Shown: positions 17,441 through 26,342 of the stretch, in pieces | Position numbering within the stretch: position 1 is the first letter of the stretch | How the letters are laid out: each line of letters begins with the position of its first letter | Origin: JAENVT01 sp039931555 | Lineage (GTDB): Bacteria > Actinomycetota > Acidimicrobiia > Acidimicrobiales > Ilumatobacteraceae | Assembly (NCBI GenBank): GCA_039931555.1 | Contig: JBDTRP010000102.1 | Coordinates: 1 to 64,000 of the forward strand | DNA: 64,000 nt | Direction of reading: 5' to 3' | Notes under the pieces: generated by a model | Database searches by the model: none | What the model was told of the DNA's origin: nothing | Seen by the model: only the letters and a program-made list of their open reading frames with translations | Position numbers and translations under genes: made by a program

Positions 17441-18574
17441 GTGACCGTGGTAGATGGGCCTGCTGATTCTGTTTACCGAACGCGAGTCGCACAGCGAGAA
17501 CCGGTAGCGAAGCGGTGGCGCCGCGCGTTGTCGTGTCGGGTCTATCTGCCTGCGTTCGCTGTTGCGGCCGTCGCCGCAGCTCTTGTCGGGATCGGGTGGT
17601 CGAGCCGCTTCGGCGGCGCAGGTTTCGCCTCCTCGATGTCCGATGTCCGGGTCATCGTGGCCGGTCCGGCCAGCCTGGTGATCATCGCCGTGTTTCTCGT
17701 CGCGGAACGGGTGCGGCCAGCGCAGCGGCGACCCATCATCGCGCGGGGTCATCGCCAGGATGTCCTCTGGACGATGCTCAACGCGACGCTCGTCGTTCCA
17801 CTGGTGACGGCGCTCAGTCTGTCGTTCTCCGATATCGCTCGCACGACTCTCCCGTGGATCGTCCTGCCGAAAAGCGATGCCGTGCCACGTTGGGCGGCGA
17901 CTGCCGTGATCTTCGTCGCGATGGACTGGTGCAACTGGTTCGCCCATCTCGCGAACCATCGCGTCCGCATGCTGTGGCGCTTCCACGAGCTGCATCATTC
18001 CCAAGAGGACATGAGCGTGCTGACCGTCTTTCGAACGCATCCCCTCATTCACGTTTCATATCTCATCGCACTCATCCCAGCGATCGTGCTCCTGGCCAAT
18101 GGCGCGCTGTCGACGACTCTCCTGGTCGTGTACGCGGCCATGGTCGCGTTTGCGCATTCGAACACGAATTTGGGATTCGGACCGTTGGAGCGGATCTTCG
18201 TCAGCCCGAACTTCCACCGCATCCACCACAGGTTGGATGGACCCCAGGACGTCAACCTCGGCTTCGCGCTGACGATCTGGGACCAGTTGTTCCACCGCGC
18301 AGTGTTTCCGACGGAGGCGACGATCCGCGCCGACACCGGGCTGCCGGGTCGACCGCTGATCGTTGAGCAGATGGGATCGCGCCCACGGCACTTCGCGGTG
18401 TTCGCCGCTCAGCTCGTTGGGCCCTTCCGCCCAATGAACGACCTCACCGATCTTCCGCCAATTCACAACAAGACTCATCAGCCCGGAGGAACAATGCACC
18501 GAATCTCGTTGAGCCAAGTGCCTCAAGAGGACGAGACGAGGCGAGGCATCGCCGAAGATAGTGAGGTGATGTGA
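17441..18574 (+). CDS. Sterol desaturase / fatty acid hydroxylase family protein
   Basis: 377 residues from the GTG at 17441, five bases after TGAGAGG. Several membrane helices are visible (about 28-48, 72-90, 115-135, 210-240). The diiron histidine clusters of the family are present: HLANH near residue 170, HELHHS near 183 and NFHRIHH near 260. Family members introduce hydroxyl groups or double bonds into lipids. The long His-poor C-terminal tail beyond residue 310 is unusual. The stop overlaps the start of the DoxX gene (TGATG), suggesting coupled translation and a joint role in membrane lipid or redox metabolism. Confidence 0.87.
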   Translation: MTVVDGPADSVYRTRVAQREPVAKRWRRALSCRVYLPAFAVAAVAAALVGIGWSSRFGGAGFASSMSDVRVIVAGPASLVIIAVFLVAERVRPAQRRPIIARGHRQDVLWTMLNATLVVPLVTALSLSFSDIARTTLPWIVLPKSDAVPRWAATAVIFVAMDWCNWFAHLANHRVRMLWRFHELHHSQEDMSVLTVFRTHPLIHVSYLIALIPAIVLLANGALSTTLLVVYAAMVAFAHSNTNLGFGPLERIFVSPNFHRIHHRLDGPQDVNLGFALTIWDQLFHRAVFPTEATIRADTGLPGRPLIVEQMGSRPRHFAVFAAQLVGPFRPMNDLTDLPPIHNKTHQPGGTMHRISLSQVPQEDETRRGIAEDSEVM

Positions 18575-19086
18575 TGGCGACCGCTGCGCAGCCAACGCAC
18601 TTGTCCCCTGGCCGGAGGTGGTTGGCGTTTGTGTTCAGTACGCGCAAGGCCGCGCTCTCCACCGATCTCGCCCTCGTCGCTGTACGAGCCGCTCTCGCGT
18701 GGATCTTCATCGTCTACGGTGCCCAGAAACTGTTCGGGACGTTCAACGGACCGGGCATCCAAGCGACAGCGGATTTCATGGCGAACGGTGCTGGTCTCCG
18801 TCCGGGCCGCTTTTTTGCCGTCCTCGGTGGCATCATCGAGTTCGGCGGTGCAATTGCGCTGGTGCTCGGCCTCGGCGCACGCCTCGCCGGGCTTGCTCTT
18901 TTCGGCGACATGGTGATGGCGATGATCACCGTCACTTGGGCCCAAGGGCTCCATCAGGCGACGCCGCCCGGCTACGAGTTGAACGTGGCTCTCGCCGCAC
19001 TTGGGCTCGTCGTCGCTCTGTTGGGTGCGGGCCGATACAGCGTCGACGCGCTCGCCGAACGGCGCTTCGTGGCAAAGGAGAAGTAG
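18574..19086 (+). CDS. DoxX family membrane protein
   Basis: 170 residues with four hydrophobic helices. The DoxX pattern is visible as RAALAWIFIVYGAQKLFG near residue 40 and the paired Gly-rich helices GGIIEFGGAIALVLG and FGDMVMAMITVTW. DoxX proteins are small integral membrane proteins linked to quinone/thiosulfate chemistry and redox stress, but the role of most is unknown. It is translationally coupled to the hydroxylase gene upstream. Confidence 0.87.
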   Translation: MATAAQPTHLSPGRRWLAFVFSTRKAALSTDLALVAVRAALAWIFIVYGAQKLFGTFNGPGIQATADFMANGAGLRPGRFFAVLGGIIEFGGAIALVLGLGARLAGLALFGDMVMAMITVTWAQGLHQATPPGYELNVALAALGLVVALLGAGRYSVDALAERRFVAKEK

Positions 19087-19220
19087 GTCAACATGCTGAG
19101 CGCTGTGCGGCCGGTTGTTGAGGTTCCGGAGGGACCCGGCGCACCCCCGAGGGCGAAGCGTGTAGCAGTCGTTCACCCTACGATCGGAGTCGAAACGTCG
19201 ACGGATCAGAGCCACTTCTT

Positions 19221-19961
19221 GTGATGCTGAAGCCGCCCGGCAGCCGAGCTTCCGCGGGCACGGAGCTTCCGAGTTCACATCGATCGAGATCTAGCCCGAA
19301 GCCGCAAACCTCGAGGCTCTGCCGTCGGCTCGAGTCCGGGTGGCTACCTGCCCGTTCGACGCAGGTCGTGCGAGTGTCAGCGAATCTCGTCGGTGCTGCC
19401 GGCGCAGCGTACTTCGCCTGGGCGACTTTGCGTTTCTACCTGCAGACGCACCGCTTGATCGGCGCGGCGTTTCTCGTCGAGCAGACGTGGATTGTGCTCG
19501 CTTACCTCATCCGCCGCCCTGCACGCGCCGTGAGCCGGCGGCTGGGCGACTGGTTGCTTGCGTTCGGCGGCACGTTCGGCGGTGTGCTGCTACGGCCAGG
19601 CGGTGCTCATCCGCAGTGGGGAGCCAGCATCGGGCTCGGCGTCCAGCTCGTCGGCCTCCTGATCGGTGTCGTCTCGTTCCTGGCCCTTGGCCGCTCCTTC
19701 GGCTTCGCTGCCGCGGATCGAGGGCTGGTCAGGCGCGGCCCGTACGCTGTCGTCCGCCACCCGATCTACGGGTCCTACCTGCTGCTCCAGTCCGGCTATC
19801 TGCTGCAGAGCCTTTCAGTCGGCAACGCTTCGGTAATTTTGTTCGTGACCAGCTGCAACGTTGGCCGGGCACTGGTCGAGGACCGCGTGCTCTCGACGGG
19901 CGCGGACTACGACGCATATCGCAGCCAAGTCCGATGGAGGATGGTTCCCGGCGTCTGGTAG
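19221..19961 (+). CDS. Isoprenylcysteine carboxyl methyltransferase-like membrane protein
   Basis: Up to 246 residues. The first 50 residues are Arg/Ser-rich and doubtful; a GTG at about 19369-19377 would give a start just before the first membrane helix. The C-terminal signature RRGPYAVVRHPIYGSYLLL followed by LVEDRVLSTGADYDAYRSQV is that of the ICMT/NnrU-like methyltransferase family, where the RHP and the Glu contact S-adenosylmethionine. Bacterial members methylate unknown lipids or quinol-like substrates. It lies 134 bases after DoxX on the same strand and may belong to the same lipid-related cluster. Confidence 0.82.
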   Translation: MMLKPPGSRASAGTELPSSHRSRSSPKPQTSRLCRRLESGWLPARSTQVVRVSANLVGAAGAAYFAWATLRFYLQTHRLIGAAFLVEQTWIVLAYLIRRPARAVSRRLGDWLLAFGGTFGGVLLRPGGAHPQWGASIGLGVQLVGLLIGVVSFLALGRSFGFAAADRGLVRRGPYAVVRHPIYGSYLLLQSGYLLQSLSVGNASVILFVTSCNVGRALVEDRVLSTGADYDAYRSQVRWRMVPGVW

Positions 19962-20093
19962 CGCCCACCGGATGCACTCCATCGGAGATTCGCCACACTG
20001 AGCGGATCGGCCTCAGACGTCCCGAAGATCTTCGACTGAGTGATCCCGCAGGCCAGCTCGGCCGTACTCCCTAACGAAGATGAGGAGAACCAG

Positions 20094-20303
20094 ATGAAAC
20101 GAACCAAGGTCACGTCCCTCAGGAACGTCGTTCAACGCATCGCGCCAATCGCCTTCGTCGCGATACTTGGTGTCACCACCGCAGCATGTGGATCGGCTAG
20201 CAGCCCCGGCAGCAACAACACGCCGACGCACACGACATCACCGTCCAGCCCGGCAAAAACACCGGCTGCCACGACCCCCAAATCCGGTGGTGCCGGGTTC
20301 TGA
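20094..20303 (+). CDS. Small lipoprotein, unknown function
   Basis: 69 residues from the ATG at 20094, preceded by AGGAGA at the right spacing, which decides this start over the in-frame one at 20040. The N-terminus MKRTKVTSLRNVVQRI, hydrophobic core and lipobox TAAC are those of a lipoprotein, and the remainder is only a Ser/Thr/Pro linker ending KSGGAGF. With no folded domain it may be a truncated lipoprotein or a genuine small surface peptide. Confidence 0.6.
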   Translation: MKRTKVTSLRNVVQRIAPIAFVAILGVTTAACGSASSPGSNNTPTHTTSPSSPAKTPAATTPKSGGAGF

Positions 20304-20702
20304 CGGCAATCGAGCCAGTGCTCCGCCCGTCGGCGCGGTGGCGAACAACGTCTTGAGCGCGTCGATCGCCGGCCTGACCGCATCGTGCCGACCACGCGGC
20401 CAAGCGAGCGCGACAGGACGTCGGCTGTCGGCTCAGCGGCGCGCAGATCGGCGCTAGCGCGGCACCTGCGCCGCAGGCCCTCCCGATGCAACCGCGAGAT
20501 CCGACGAGCCCCGACGGGAATTCGCTCGTCAGTCCTGTAGGCGTCACAGGAGCAGTGGATGCCTGCGTTGATGACAGCCAGCGCGATGGCCCTTGAGAGG
20601 CGGTTCCCACCAAGCCGGGAAGTCGCCCGCTCTTCGTCCCGCACGAGCCGGAGGTGTCTATGGTCGCGTCCACCTCAGCTCCGACAAACTCGTCGCGCCC
20701 GT
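20304..20702. other. Stretch without a supportable gene
   Basis: Frames on both strands are open but Arg/Ser/Pro-rich, with no domain I can name. A tract on the plus strand near 20510-20570 (NSLVSPVGVTGAVDACVDD) looks coding but has no boundaries. Probably decayed sequence. Confidence 0.4.
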
Positions 20703-20978
20703 GTGATCCTGCAACCCCTCGTGATCGGCGGCTTCGCGCAGATTCTCGTCGCCTCGCTTGCCTACCTCGGCCCCGTGCTGCGTGGCGGCGGACACCAACG
20801 TCTCACGGCCGGGTTCGCGATCACCAACTCGTGGGTGTCACTCGCTGCCGGCAACACCGCCGCCGTCGCCGCGCTCGCCGGCCACGGCCCGACCCTGGCC
20901 GTCGCGTTGGCAGTGTGGCTCACAGACATCGTTGCTCGCGTCGCACGCCTGCTCCCCTCGGTCCAGAGAAGGGACTGA
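20703..20978 (+). pseudogene. Membrane protein fragment cut by IS debris
   Basis: The frame reads VIGGFAQILVASLAYLGPVL, then AITNSWVSLAAGNTAAVAAL and a last hydrophobic stretch ending at 20978. It has the look of the last membrane helices of a larger protein; the N-terminal part is absent and the end coincides with the transposase relic on the other strand. It somewhat resembles membrane domains attached to copper oxidases in actinobacteria, but I am not sure of that. Confidence 0.45.
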
Positions 20979-21264
20979 GGTAGCCGAGCGTGGAGTAGCG
21001 CCGGGTGGGGTTGTAGAACGCTTCGATGTAGGCGAACATCGCCCGGGCAAGACCGGCACGGGTCGGCCAATGATGGCGATCCAAGAGCTCGCATTGCAGC
21101 GACGCGAAGAAGCTTTCAGCGACGGCGTTGTCGAGGGCGTCGCCAACGGTGTGAACCGGCCGGTCTTTTGCATCAGTCCTGGTGGGTGTTGGGACTTGTT
21201 GTTCGACCCTTTTGCGAGCGTAGTAGTTGGTCTCGAATTCGGCGGGTGGGATGTCGTCGAGCCA
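20973..21264 (-). mobile_element. Two IS3-family OrfB ends in tandem
   Basis: In one minus-strand frame, WLDDIPPAEFETNYYARKR (about 21264-21200) is a C-terminal transposase end. It is followed without a stop by VHTVGDALDNAVAESFFASL and AYIEAFYNPTRRYSTLGYLS (about 21160-20973), the C-terminal third of a different IS3-group OrfB. Two transposase tails in a row indicate one IS inserted into, or recombined with, another. No intact IS remains. It abuts the truncated membrane protein gene. Confidence 0.72.
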
Positions 21265-21442
21265 TCTCGTCGGTGATTGCGGTCCGGCGCGATATCTGGC
21301 GGTACCGCCCCGATCCGATCCCGCCCGAAGCTGTCCGCAGCGTCTTGGCTGCGGGCACGCAGCGCCGTCCGTTGGGACTCGCAGCCATGGCGTTTCGCAG
21401 GCCAACGACCCACCATTCACTGATCGATGCGATGATGACGCG

Positions 21443-22690
21443 ATGATCCTGACCGTCGAGCAAATCGTCGAAAGCGGACTGTGCATCGGATGCGGGCTGT
21501 GTCAGGCGATCGCCGAGCCGGGGGCCATCACGCTGGTGCTTACCCCGGAAGGGCGTGAGCGGCCGGTGGTACGCGCACCGCTGCCGCAGCCCACCGTCGA
21601 TCTGATCAATGCGATCTGTCCCGGTACCCGGGTAGACGGCGCGCAGCCCGGAACACGGACGACTGAAGCGCTGCTCGACCCGTTGTGGGGTCCAGCGGAA
21701 GCTCTTGCGATCGGCTATGCGGCCGATCCGGCGGTGCGGTACCGGGCATCCACCGGCGGCGTGCTGACGGCGCTCGGCCAGTTCCTGCTGGACAGCGAAC
21801 GGGTTTCGTTCGTTCTCCACGTGGGCGCATCGACTGCTCAGCCAATGCGCACGCAGCCACGGCTCAGCTTCGATGCGGAGGCAGTTCTTGAGGGGGCGGG
21901 GTCGCGGTACGGTCCGGCTGCGCCGCTGATCGACTTCTGCGCCGTGCTCGACCGGGCAGAGCCGTTCGCGCTGATTGCCAAGCCGTGCGACATCGCCGCT
22001 GTGCGCAACCTGGCCCGCCACGACACGCGGGTGGACCGGTACATGCGCTACGCGCTGACGTTCGTGTGCGGGGGGGCCTCGGACCTGACCAAGTCCGAAC
22101 AGGTTCTGGCGCGATTCGGGGTCGAGCGCGAGGAGCTGTCCTCGTTTCGCTATCGCGGCAACGGCAATCCCGGACCCACTCATGTGGAAACCAGCGATGG
22201 GCGCTCGTTCGAGCTGACGTACCAGCAGATGTGGGAGGACGAAGCCACCTGGCAGATCCAGCCGCGCTGCAAGATCTGCCCCGACGCGACGGGGGAGGGT
22301 GCCGATATCGCCGCATCGGACGTGTGGCCGGGTGGCGGCCCGACCGGTGAGGACGAAGGTTTCAACGGCATCCTCGTGCGCACCGCCCGGGGACTGGAGT
22401 TGTATCGCGCCGCTGTCGCCGCCGGGGCCATCGTCATCGACGCGCAGGCCCTCGACTTTCGTGACTTTGACGTCTTCCAACCGCACCAGGTGCGCAGGAA
22501 GCGCGCGATTTGGGCGCGATTCGCCGGGATGCGCGCGGCTGGACATCCGGTCCCGCACACCGAGAATCTGCGGCTCGACGAGTGCGCCAGGCTCAACTCG
22601 CTCGGAGAGAATCTCGCCGAAGCCCGCGGCGCACACCGCCGCGCACTGAATGGTCGGATGTCTGAACCACCAGCGCGCGAACGGACTTGA
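21443..22690 (+). CDS. F420-hydrogenase/dehydrogenase beta-subunit-like protein (FrhB family)
   Basis: 415 residues from the ATG at 21443; the upstream extension overlaps the transposase relic. The N-terminal iron-sulfur motif is C14-IG-C17-GL-C20, with ICPG near 60. The FrhB core shows RYRASTGGVLTALGQFLL, AKPCDIAAVRNLAR and FRYRGNGNPGP, and a second cysteine pair RCKICPD lies near 280. Family members carry FAD and Fe-S clusters and pass electrons between coenzyme F420 or ferredoxin and partners. No partner subunit is encoded next to it, so its role here is open. It stands alone on the plus strand between IS debris and a convergent operon. Confidence 0.82.
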   Translation: MILTVEQIVESGLCIGCGLCQAIAEPGAITLVLTPEGRERPVVRAPLPQPTVDLINAICPGTRVDGAQPGTRTTEALLDPLWGPAEALAIGYAADPAVRYRASTGGVLTALGQFLLDSERVSFVLHVGASTAQPMRTQPRLSFDAEAVLEGAGSRYGPAAPLIDFCAVLDRAEPFALIAKPCDIAAVRNLARHDTRVDRYMRYALTFVCGGASDLTKSEQVLARFGVEREELSSFRYRGNGNPGPTHVETSDGRSFELTYQQMWEDEATWQIQPRCKICPDATGEGADIAASDVWPGGGPTGEDEGFNGILVRTARGLELYRAAVAAGAIVIDAQALDFRDFDVFQPHQVRRKRAIWARFAGMRAAGHPVPHTENLRLDECARLNSLGENLAEARGAHRRALNGRMSEPPARERT

Positions 22691-22924
22691 ACCGAGGCCA
22701 CCGACGACGTTTCGCTACAACAGGAACCGATGCGGTCGAGGACAACGTGCGCTCCGACCGACGCACACACCTCGATCTTGCAGGCCGAGTCGGCCTTGGT
22801 TACGCGGCAATCGGAACAATCTCGAGCCCGCGTCCTCTCAGGAAGACAGAACGCTCGTCAGCAAAGCGCTCAGAACATTCCGCCGTGGACGAGAAACGCA
22901 CACCGAGTCGGCAGAGATCGCTGA

Positions 22925-23149
22925 TCAGCAATTGACCAGAGTCGAGGGGATCAGAACCCGCCAGCCCGCGTCGGGGCCCAGGACGGAAATCGGACGGCAC
23001 CTTGTTCGTGCCGGGCGGAGATGTGTCGAATTCCAGCCGCTCTGATCCCCCGGGTTGAGCTCGATGTTTCGGGCCTCCCGGGGATTGCCGAGCACGGTGT
23101 CGACGCCATATGACGCCAGCTGCTCGGCGACGAGCTCACCCACGCTCAT
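22925..23149 (-). pseudogene. Thiamine-diphosphate enzyme N-terminal fragment
   Basis: The ATG at 23149 overlaps the stop of the LeuB-like gene and gives MSVGELVAEQLASYGVDTV, the classic start of an acetolactate-synthase-like TPP enzyme, where the catalytic Glu lies in a later motif. The homology then moves to another frame (AAGIRHISARHEQGA, containing that Glu region) and again before ending near 22925. The gene is broken by frameshifts and lacks more than 400 residues, so the last enzyme of this operon is lost. Confidence 0.65.
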
Positions 23150-24234
23150 GCCAGTCGTGCGAGGATCGCGTTGAGTAACTCGGCGGGCCGTGCAGATCCT
23201 CCGAGGTCGGTGGTGCCACCTGTCTCGACCAGAGCGACGTCTACGGCTTGTTCGATCCGTCGGGCAAGGTCCGGTCGCGTGAACGTCCATTCGGTCATCA
23301 TGGCGACGCTTAAGACCGCACCACACGGGTTGGCGAGCCCCTTGCCGGCGATGTCCGGGGCACTGCCGTGCACCGGTTCGTAGAGTGCCCGCCGTCGACC
23401 GTTGGCGTCGGGTGGTCCGAGCGAGGCGGACGGTAACATCCCCAACGACCCGGCGATGGGGGCAGCGGCGTCGGAGACGAGATCGCCGAACAGGTTGTCG
23501 CCGAGCACGACATCGAACCGTGCTGGTTGTTGCACCAACGCACACAGGAAGGCGTCGGCGAGCAGATGTTCGACGTCGACATCGCCATACTCCTTTTCGG
23601 CGATCACCGAGACCCGGCGACGCCAGAGTGCGCCGGTCTCCATGACGTTCGACTTGTCGATCGAGGTGAGCTTGCCGCGCCGTGAACGTGCCAGCGACAG
23701 GGCATCGCGGGCGACGCGGTCGATCTCGTCGGCGGTGTAGAACTGCGTATCGATGGCCTGTTCCCGACCATCGACGGTCGAAGTGCCGCGTGGTGTTCCG
23801 AAGTAGACGCCCGACGTCAGTTCGCGTACGACGACCATGTCAGCGCCGGCCACCAACTCGGGCTTGAAGGGTGTGCGGTCAACGAGGCCGCGCCAATTCC
23901 GGATCGGTCGCAGGTTCGCGTAGAGATCGAGATCACGTCGCAGATGGCTGAGCCCGCTGCGCTGCTCCGGGTCGAGATCAGACGGCACCGCATCCCACTC
24001 CGGGCCACCCTCTGCACCGAACAGCACGGCGTCGACGTCACGGGCGCGCTGGAGCGTGTCGTCGCGCAGCACCACCCCGTGGGCAGTGAAACACGCACCG
24101 CCCGCGAGATCATGTTCGATCTCGACTGCGATGTTGGCGGATGCCGCGACCACCCCGAGCACCTCGAGTGCGGCTTCGGTGACCTCGGGTCCGATGCCGT
24201 CGCCCCCCAGGACCAGCACGGTCCACGCCGTCAT
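23146..24234 (-). CDS. LeuB-type 3-isopropylmalate/beta-decarboxylating dehydrogenase
   Basis: 362 residues from the ATG at 24234, chosen because it overlaps the stop of the gene upstream (ATGA). Motifs: GGDGIGPEV at the N-terminus, the substrate loop SHLRRDLDLYANLRP, the Lys of SIDKSNVMETGALWRR, metal-binding Asp in GDNLFGDLVSDAAA, and the NAD-binding YEPVHGSAPDIAGKGLANP. The substrate loop looks more like 3-isopropylmalate dehydrogenase than isocitrate or tartrate dehydrogenases. Its operon partners (a 2-oxoglutarate hydroxylase and a broken TPP enzyme) suggest a peripheral 3-substituted-malate pathway rather than leucine synthesis, but that is inference. Confidence 0.87.
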   Translation of the reverse strand: MTAWTVLVLGGDGIGPEVTEAALEVLGVVAASANIAVEIEHDLAGGACFTAHGVVLRDDTLQRARDVDAVLFGAEGGPEWDAVPSDLDPEQRSGLSHLRRDLDLYANLRPIRNWRGLVDRTPFKPELVAGADMVVVRELTSGVYFGTPRGTSTVDGREQAIDTQFYTADEIDRVARDALSLARSRRGKLTSIDKSNVMETGALWRRRVSVIAEKEYGDVDVEHLLADAFLCALVQQPARFDVVLGDNLFGDLVSDAAAPIAGSLGMLPSASLGPPDANGRRRALYEPVHGSAPDIAGKGLANPCGAVLSVAMMTEWTFTRPDLARRIEQAVDVALVETGGTTDLGGSARPAELLNAILARLA

Positions 24235-25409
24235 GCGGAGGCTTTCGGTCGGAGTGTCATCCACTGGTCCACGACGGCGCGCTCGCGGAGCGCGACCCGC
24301 AGCGACGAGTAGAACTCGTCGAGATCGACGTGGCAGCTGCGAACGTGACGCCCCGCCGACGGATCGAACTCAGTGCGACCATGCAGCAGGCGCTGGTTGT
24401 CGAACACCAGCACGTTGCCGGGCTGCAGATGGATCGTGATCATCCCGTCGCCGGAGTTGATCCGGCGCATCAGCTCGATCACGGCACGATAGAACCGCAC
24501 CGCCACGTCTGCCTCGGCATCGACCGGTGCCATGCAGCGGTCGTTGATCCTGATCCCGGTGACCGTGCCGTTCGACTCGCGTCGGAAGATCGGGGCCTGG
24601 ATCTCGAAGTGGCGGCCCTCCCGCAAGTGGCGGTGGAAACGCGCCGGGGTCGTGCACAGCAACTCGAAGGCGCCTGGATCCTCGGTGGCGAGGGTGCGCG
24701 CCAGCTGCAGCCCGTCGATCAACGTCGAGTCACCGCCGTTCTCCGACTGCTTGAGCACGTGGAACAGCGTGATCCCCGGCGGATCGATGCGATACATCTC
24801 ATCGGTGTGTGGCACCAGTGCAGCCGACGAGTCGCCGACGATCTCCGGATTCGGTTTCGATTCGAGCTCGAAGATCCCGTAGTTCGTCATTCGCAGCAGT
24901 CCGATCAGCCCCGCCACTTCGGCCGTTCGGTCGGGGTCGGCGGGGACATCGGTGAGGACTGCGCAACCCAGATCGCGGATCGACTCGAGCAGTTCCAGAC
25001 GCCGGTCGGGATCGGCGCTGACCGACGCGTATGCGTAGCTCGGGACATCACCCTGCAGTTCCGATCCCCACAGCGTCGGTTGGTGGGCGCGCTCAGCACG
25101 GGCATCGGCGCTGAGGCAATGAGCCCGCAACCAACAGGTCTCGAAGCACGACCGGTGCGCATCGTCCCACACGATCTCGATGCGGTCCCCGTGGTGATCG
25201 ACTCGCTCCCAGCATGCATCCGGGTCGAGATCGGCGAGGTTGCTGTGACGGACACCTGACTCCGTCGAGCCGCATCTGTCGCAGGCGCATGCGTGGAGGA
25301 GCCAAATCGCCGGGAATCGGCTCTCGTGACCGTCCGCCCACCGGATCGACAGCTCCGACTTCGACGGGTCGATCGAGCCGATCACCTCACGCGCTGCGTC
25401 GTTCATCAT
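24231..25409 (-). CDS. Gamma-butyrobetaine hydroxylase-like 2-oxoglutarate dioxygenase
   Basis: About 392 residues from ATG 25409 (the next codon, 25406, is also ATG). The N-terminal DUF971-type zinc domain has C40-x-C42-x2-C45 (HACACDRC) and a later His, as in gamma-butyrobetaine hydroxylases. The C-terminal TauD-like domain holds the iron ligands in VPHTDEMYR and LLHGRTEF and a 2-oxoglutarate Arg in HVRSCHVDLDE. Relatives hydroxylate gamma-butyrobetaine to L-carnitine or trimethyllysine. It leads an operon with the LeuB-like dehydrogenase and a dead TPP enzyme, divergent from a truncated LysR gene that was probably its regulator. Confidence 0.87.
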   Translation of the reverse strand: MMNDAAREVIGSIDPSKSELSIRWADGHESRFPAIWLLHACACDRCGSTESGVRHSNLADLDPDACWERVDHHGDRIEIVWDDAHRSCFETCWLRAHCLSADARAERAHQPTLWGSELQGDVPSYAYASVSADPDRRLELLESIRDLGCAVLTDVPADPDRTAEVAGLIGLLRMTNYGIFELESKPNPEIVGDSSAALVPHTDEMYRIDPPGITLFHVLKQSENGGDSTLIDGLQLARTLATEDPGAFELLCTTPARFHRHLREGRHFEIQAPIFRRESNGTVTGIRINDRCMAPVDAEADVAVRFYRAVIELMRRINSGDGMITIHLQPGNVLVFDNQRLLHGRTEFDPSAGRHVRSCHVDLDEFYSSLRVALRERAVVDQWMTLRPKASA

Positions 25410-25493
25410 GCACCGACAGTGGCAGGCGATCGGCCGTTCGACAAGCGAGATCTCAGGCTCGGTAGATGAATAGGAATCATCCATGGGCCACGA

Positions 25494-25673
25494 ATGAGCA
25501 CTGATATCCACGATCCGAGGTATCTCGCCGCGCTCGTGGTGTTCGAACGCGCCGCTGCGAAGTTGAGCTTCTCCGATGCAGCGAGTGAGCTGTACGTCAC
25601 CCCTTCGGCTGTGAGTCATCGGATCGCATTGCTGGAATCCGCCCTCAGGGCGCGTGTCGACACATGCGAGTGA
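25494..25673 (+). pseudogene. LysR-type regulator, truncated after the HTH
   Basis: The ATG at 25494 gives 59 residues: YLAALVVFERAAAKLSFSDA, then LYVTPSAVSHRIALLESAL, the winged helix-turn-helix of a LysR regulator. The frame ends at 25673, exactly at the edge of an IS1380 relic, so the effector-binding domain (about 230 residues) is gone. Divergent orientation from the gamma-butyrobetaine-hydroxylase-like operon, 84 bases apart, is the usual LysR arrangement. Confidence 0.72.
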
Positions 25674-25860
25674 TCACGACGAGGTAGAGCGCCGAGTTGG
25701 CATGGCGCCGTCTTTCAGGTCATGGATCGCGAGTTCGACGACAGTGTGTTGACGGTGAAACTTGTCGATCTCGGCTGCGGTGCCGTCGAGGTTGGTGAGG
25801 AATCCGAAGTGACGCCAGTCGGGCCACAGCTTCAATCGGTGCTTGTCAGTGAGGCGGAGA
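25674..25860 (-). mobile_element. IS1380-family transposase relic
   Basis: The minus-strand frame reads LRLTDKHRLKLWPDWRHFGF, then LDGTAAEIDKFHRQHTVVEL and IHDLKDGA, the DDE-domain C-terminal block of IS1380 transposases containing the catalytic Glu. The N-terminal two thirds and both ends are missing. It abuts and truncates the LysR gene. Confidence 0.72.
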
Positions 25861-26011
25861 CGTGCAACCCTCAACCGTGCCCGTCGACCGTTCGGTCCAG
25901 AGCCGACAACCAAGATGACTCAGCAACGGCGTGACAGGTTCGTTGTCGACCTACCTGCTGCCGGACAGCTCGTAGCCAACAGTGATGAACACACAACGCT
26001 CCGCCGCGTTG

Positions 26012-26297
26012 CGCACAGATGGGCCACCATCTGACATCGAACACTTGGCGGAGCAGCTCGACGTGCTCTTGGCCGAGTACGAGACGGTCGGTGCGCTCCT
26101 CGAGAAGTTGCATCGAGTCACTGGCGGGTATGCAACACCTGCGGAGGATGCGCTTCATACGCCGCGTGCTATCGAGCGCTCGCCGACCTCGAGGCAGATA
26201 CCACCTCCACGTGCACAAGGAGAACAACGTGCTGTTCCCTGCAGCCCGCGCAGCAGTGGGGCTCAACGGAGGGCGGGCACGCATGGCCCAGCGATGA
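26012..26297 (+). pseudogene. Hemerythrin-like / RIC di-iron protein, frameshifted twice
   Basis: Coding homology passes through three frames: EHLAEQLDVLLAEYETVGAL then LHRVTGGYATPA, next GCASYAACYRALADLEADT, then HLHVHKENNVLFPAAR. In this order they make the central and C-terminal part of an iron-sulfur-cluster repair (YtfE/ScdA-type) hemerythrin domain, including the HVHKEN iron ligands. Two frameshifts within 100 bases inactivate it. It lies between the IS1380 relic and the end of the Rieske gene. Confidence 0.6.
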
Positions 26298-26342
26298 CCG
26301 ACCTCGTGATCCCTGGGGCCGTCGGACCCTTCTCTTGGTGAC

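Noticed and set aside
16889..18052. 387-residue minus-strand frame
   Set aside because: Antisense to the anti-sigma end and the hydroxylase gene; no domain and implausible composition.
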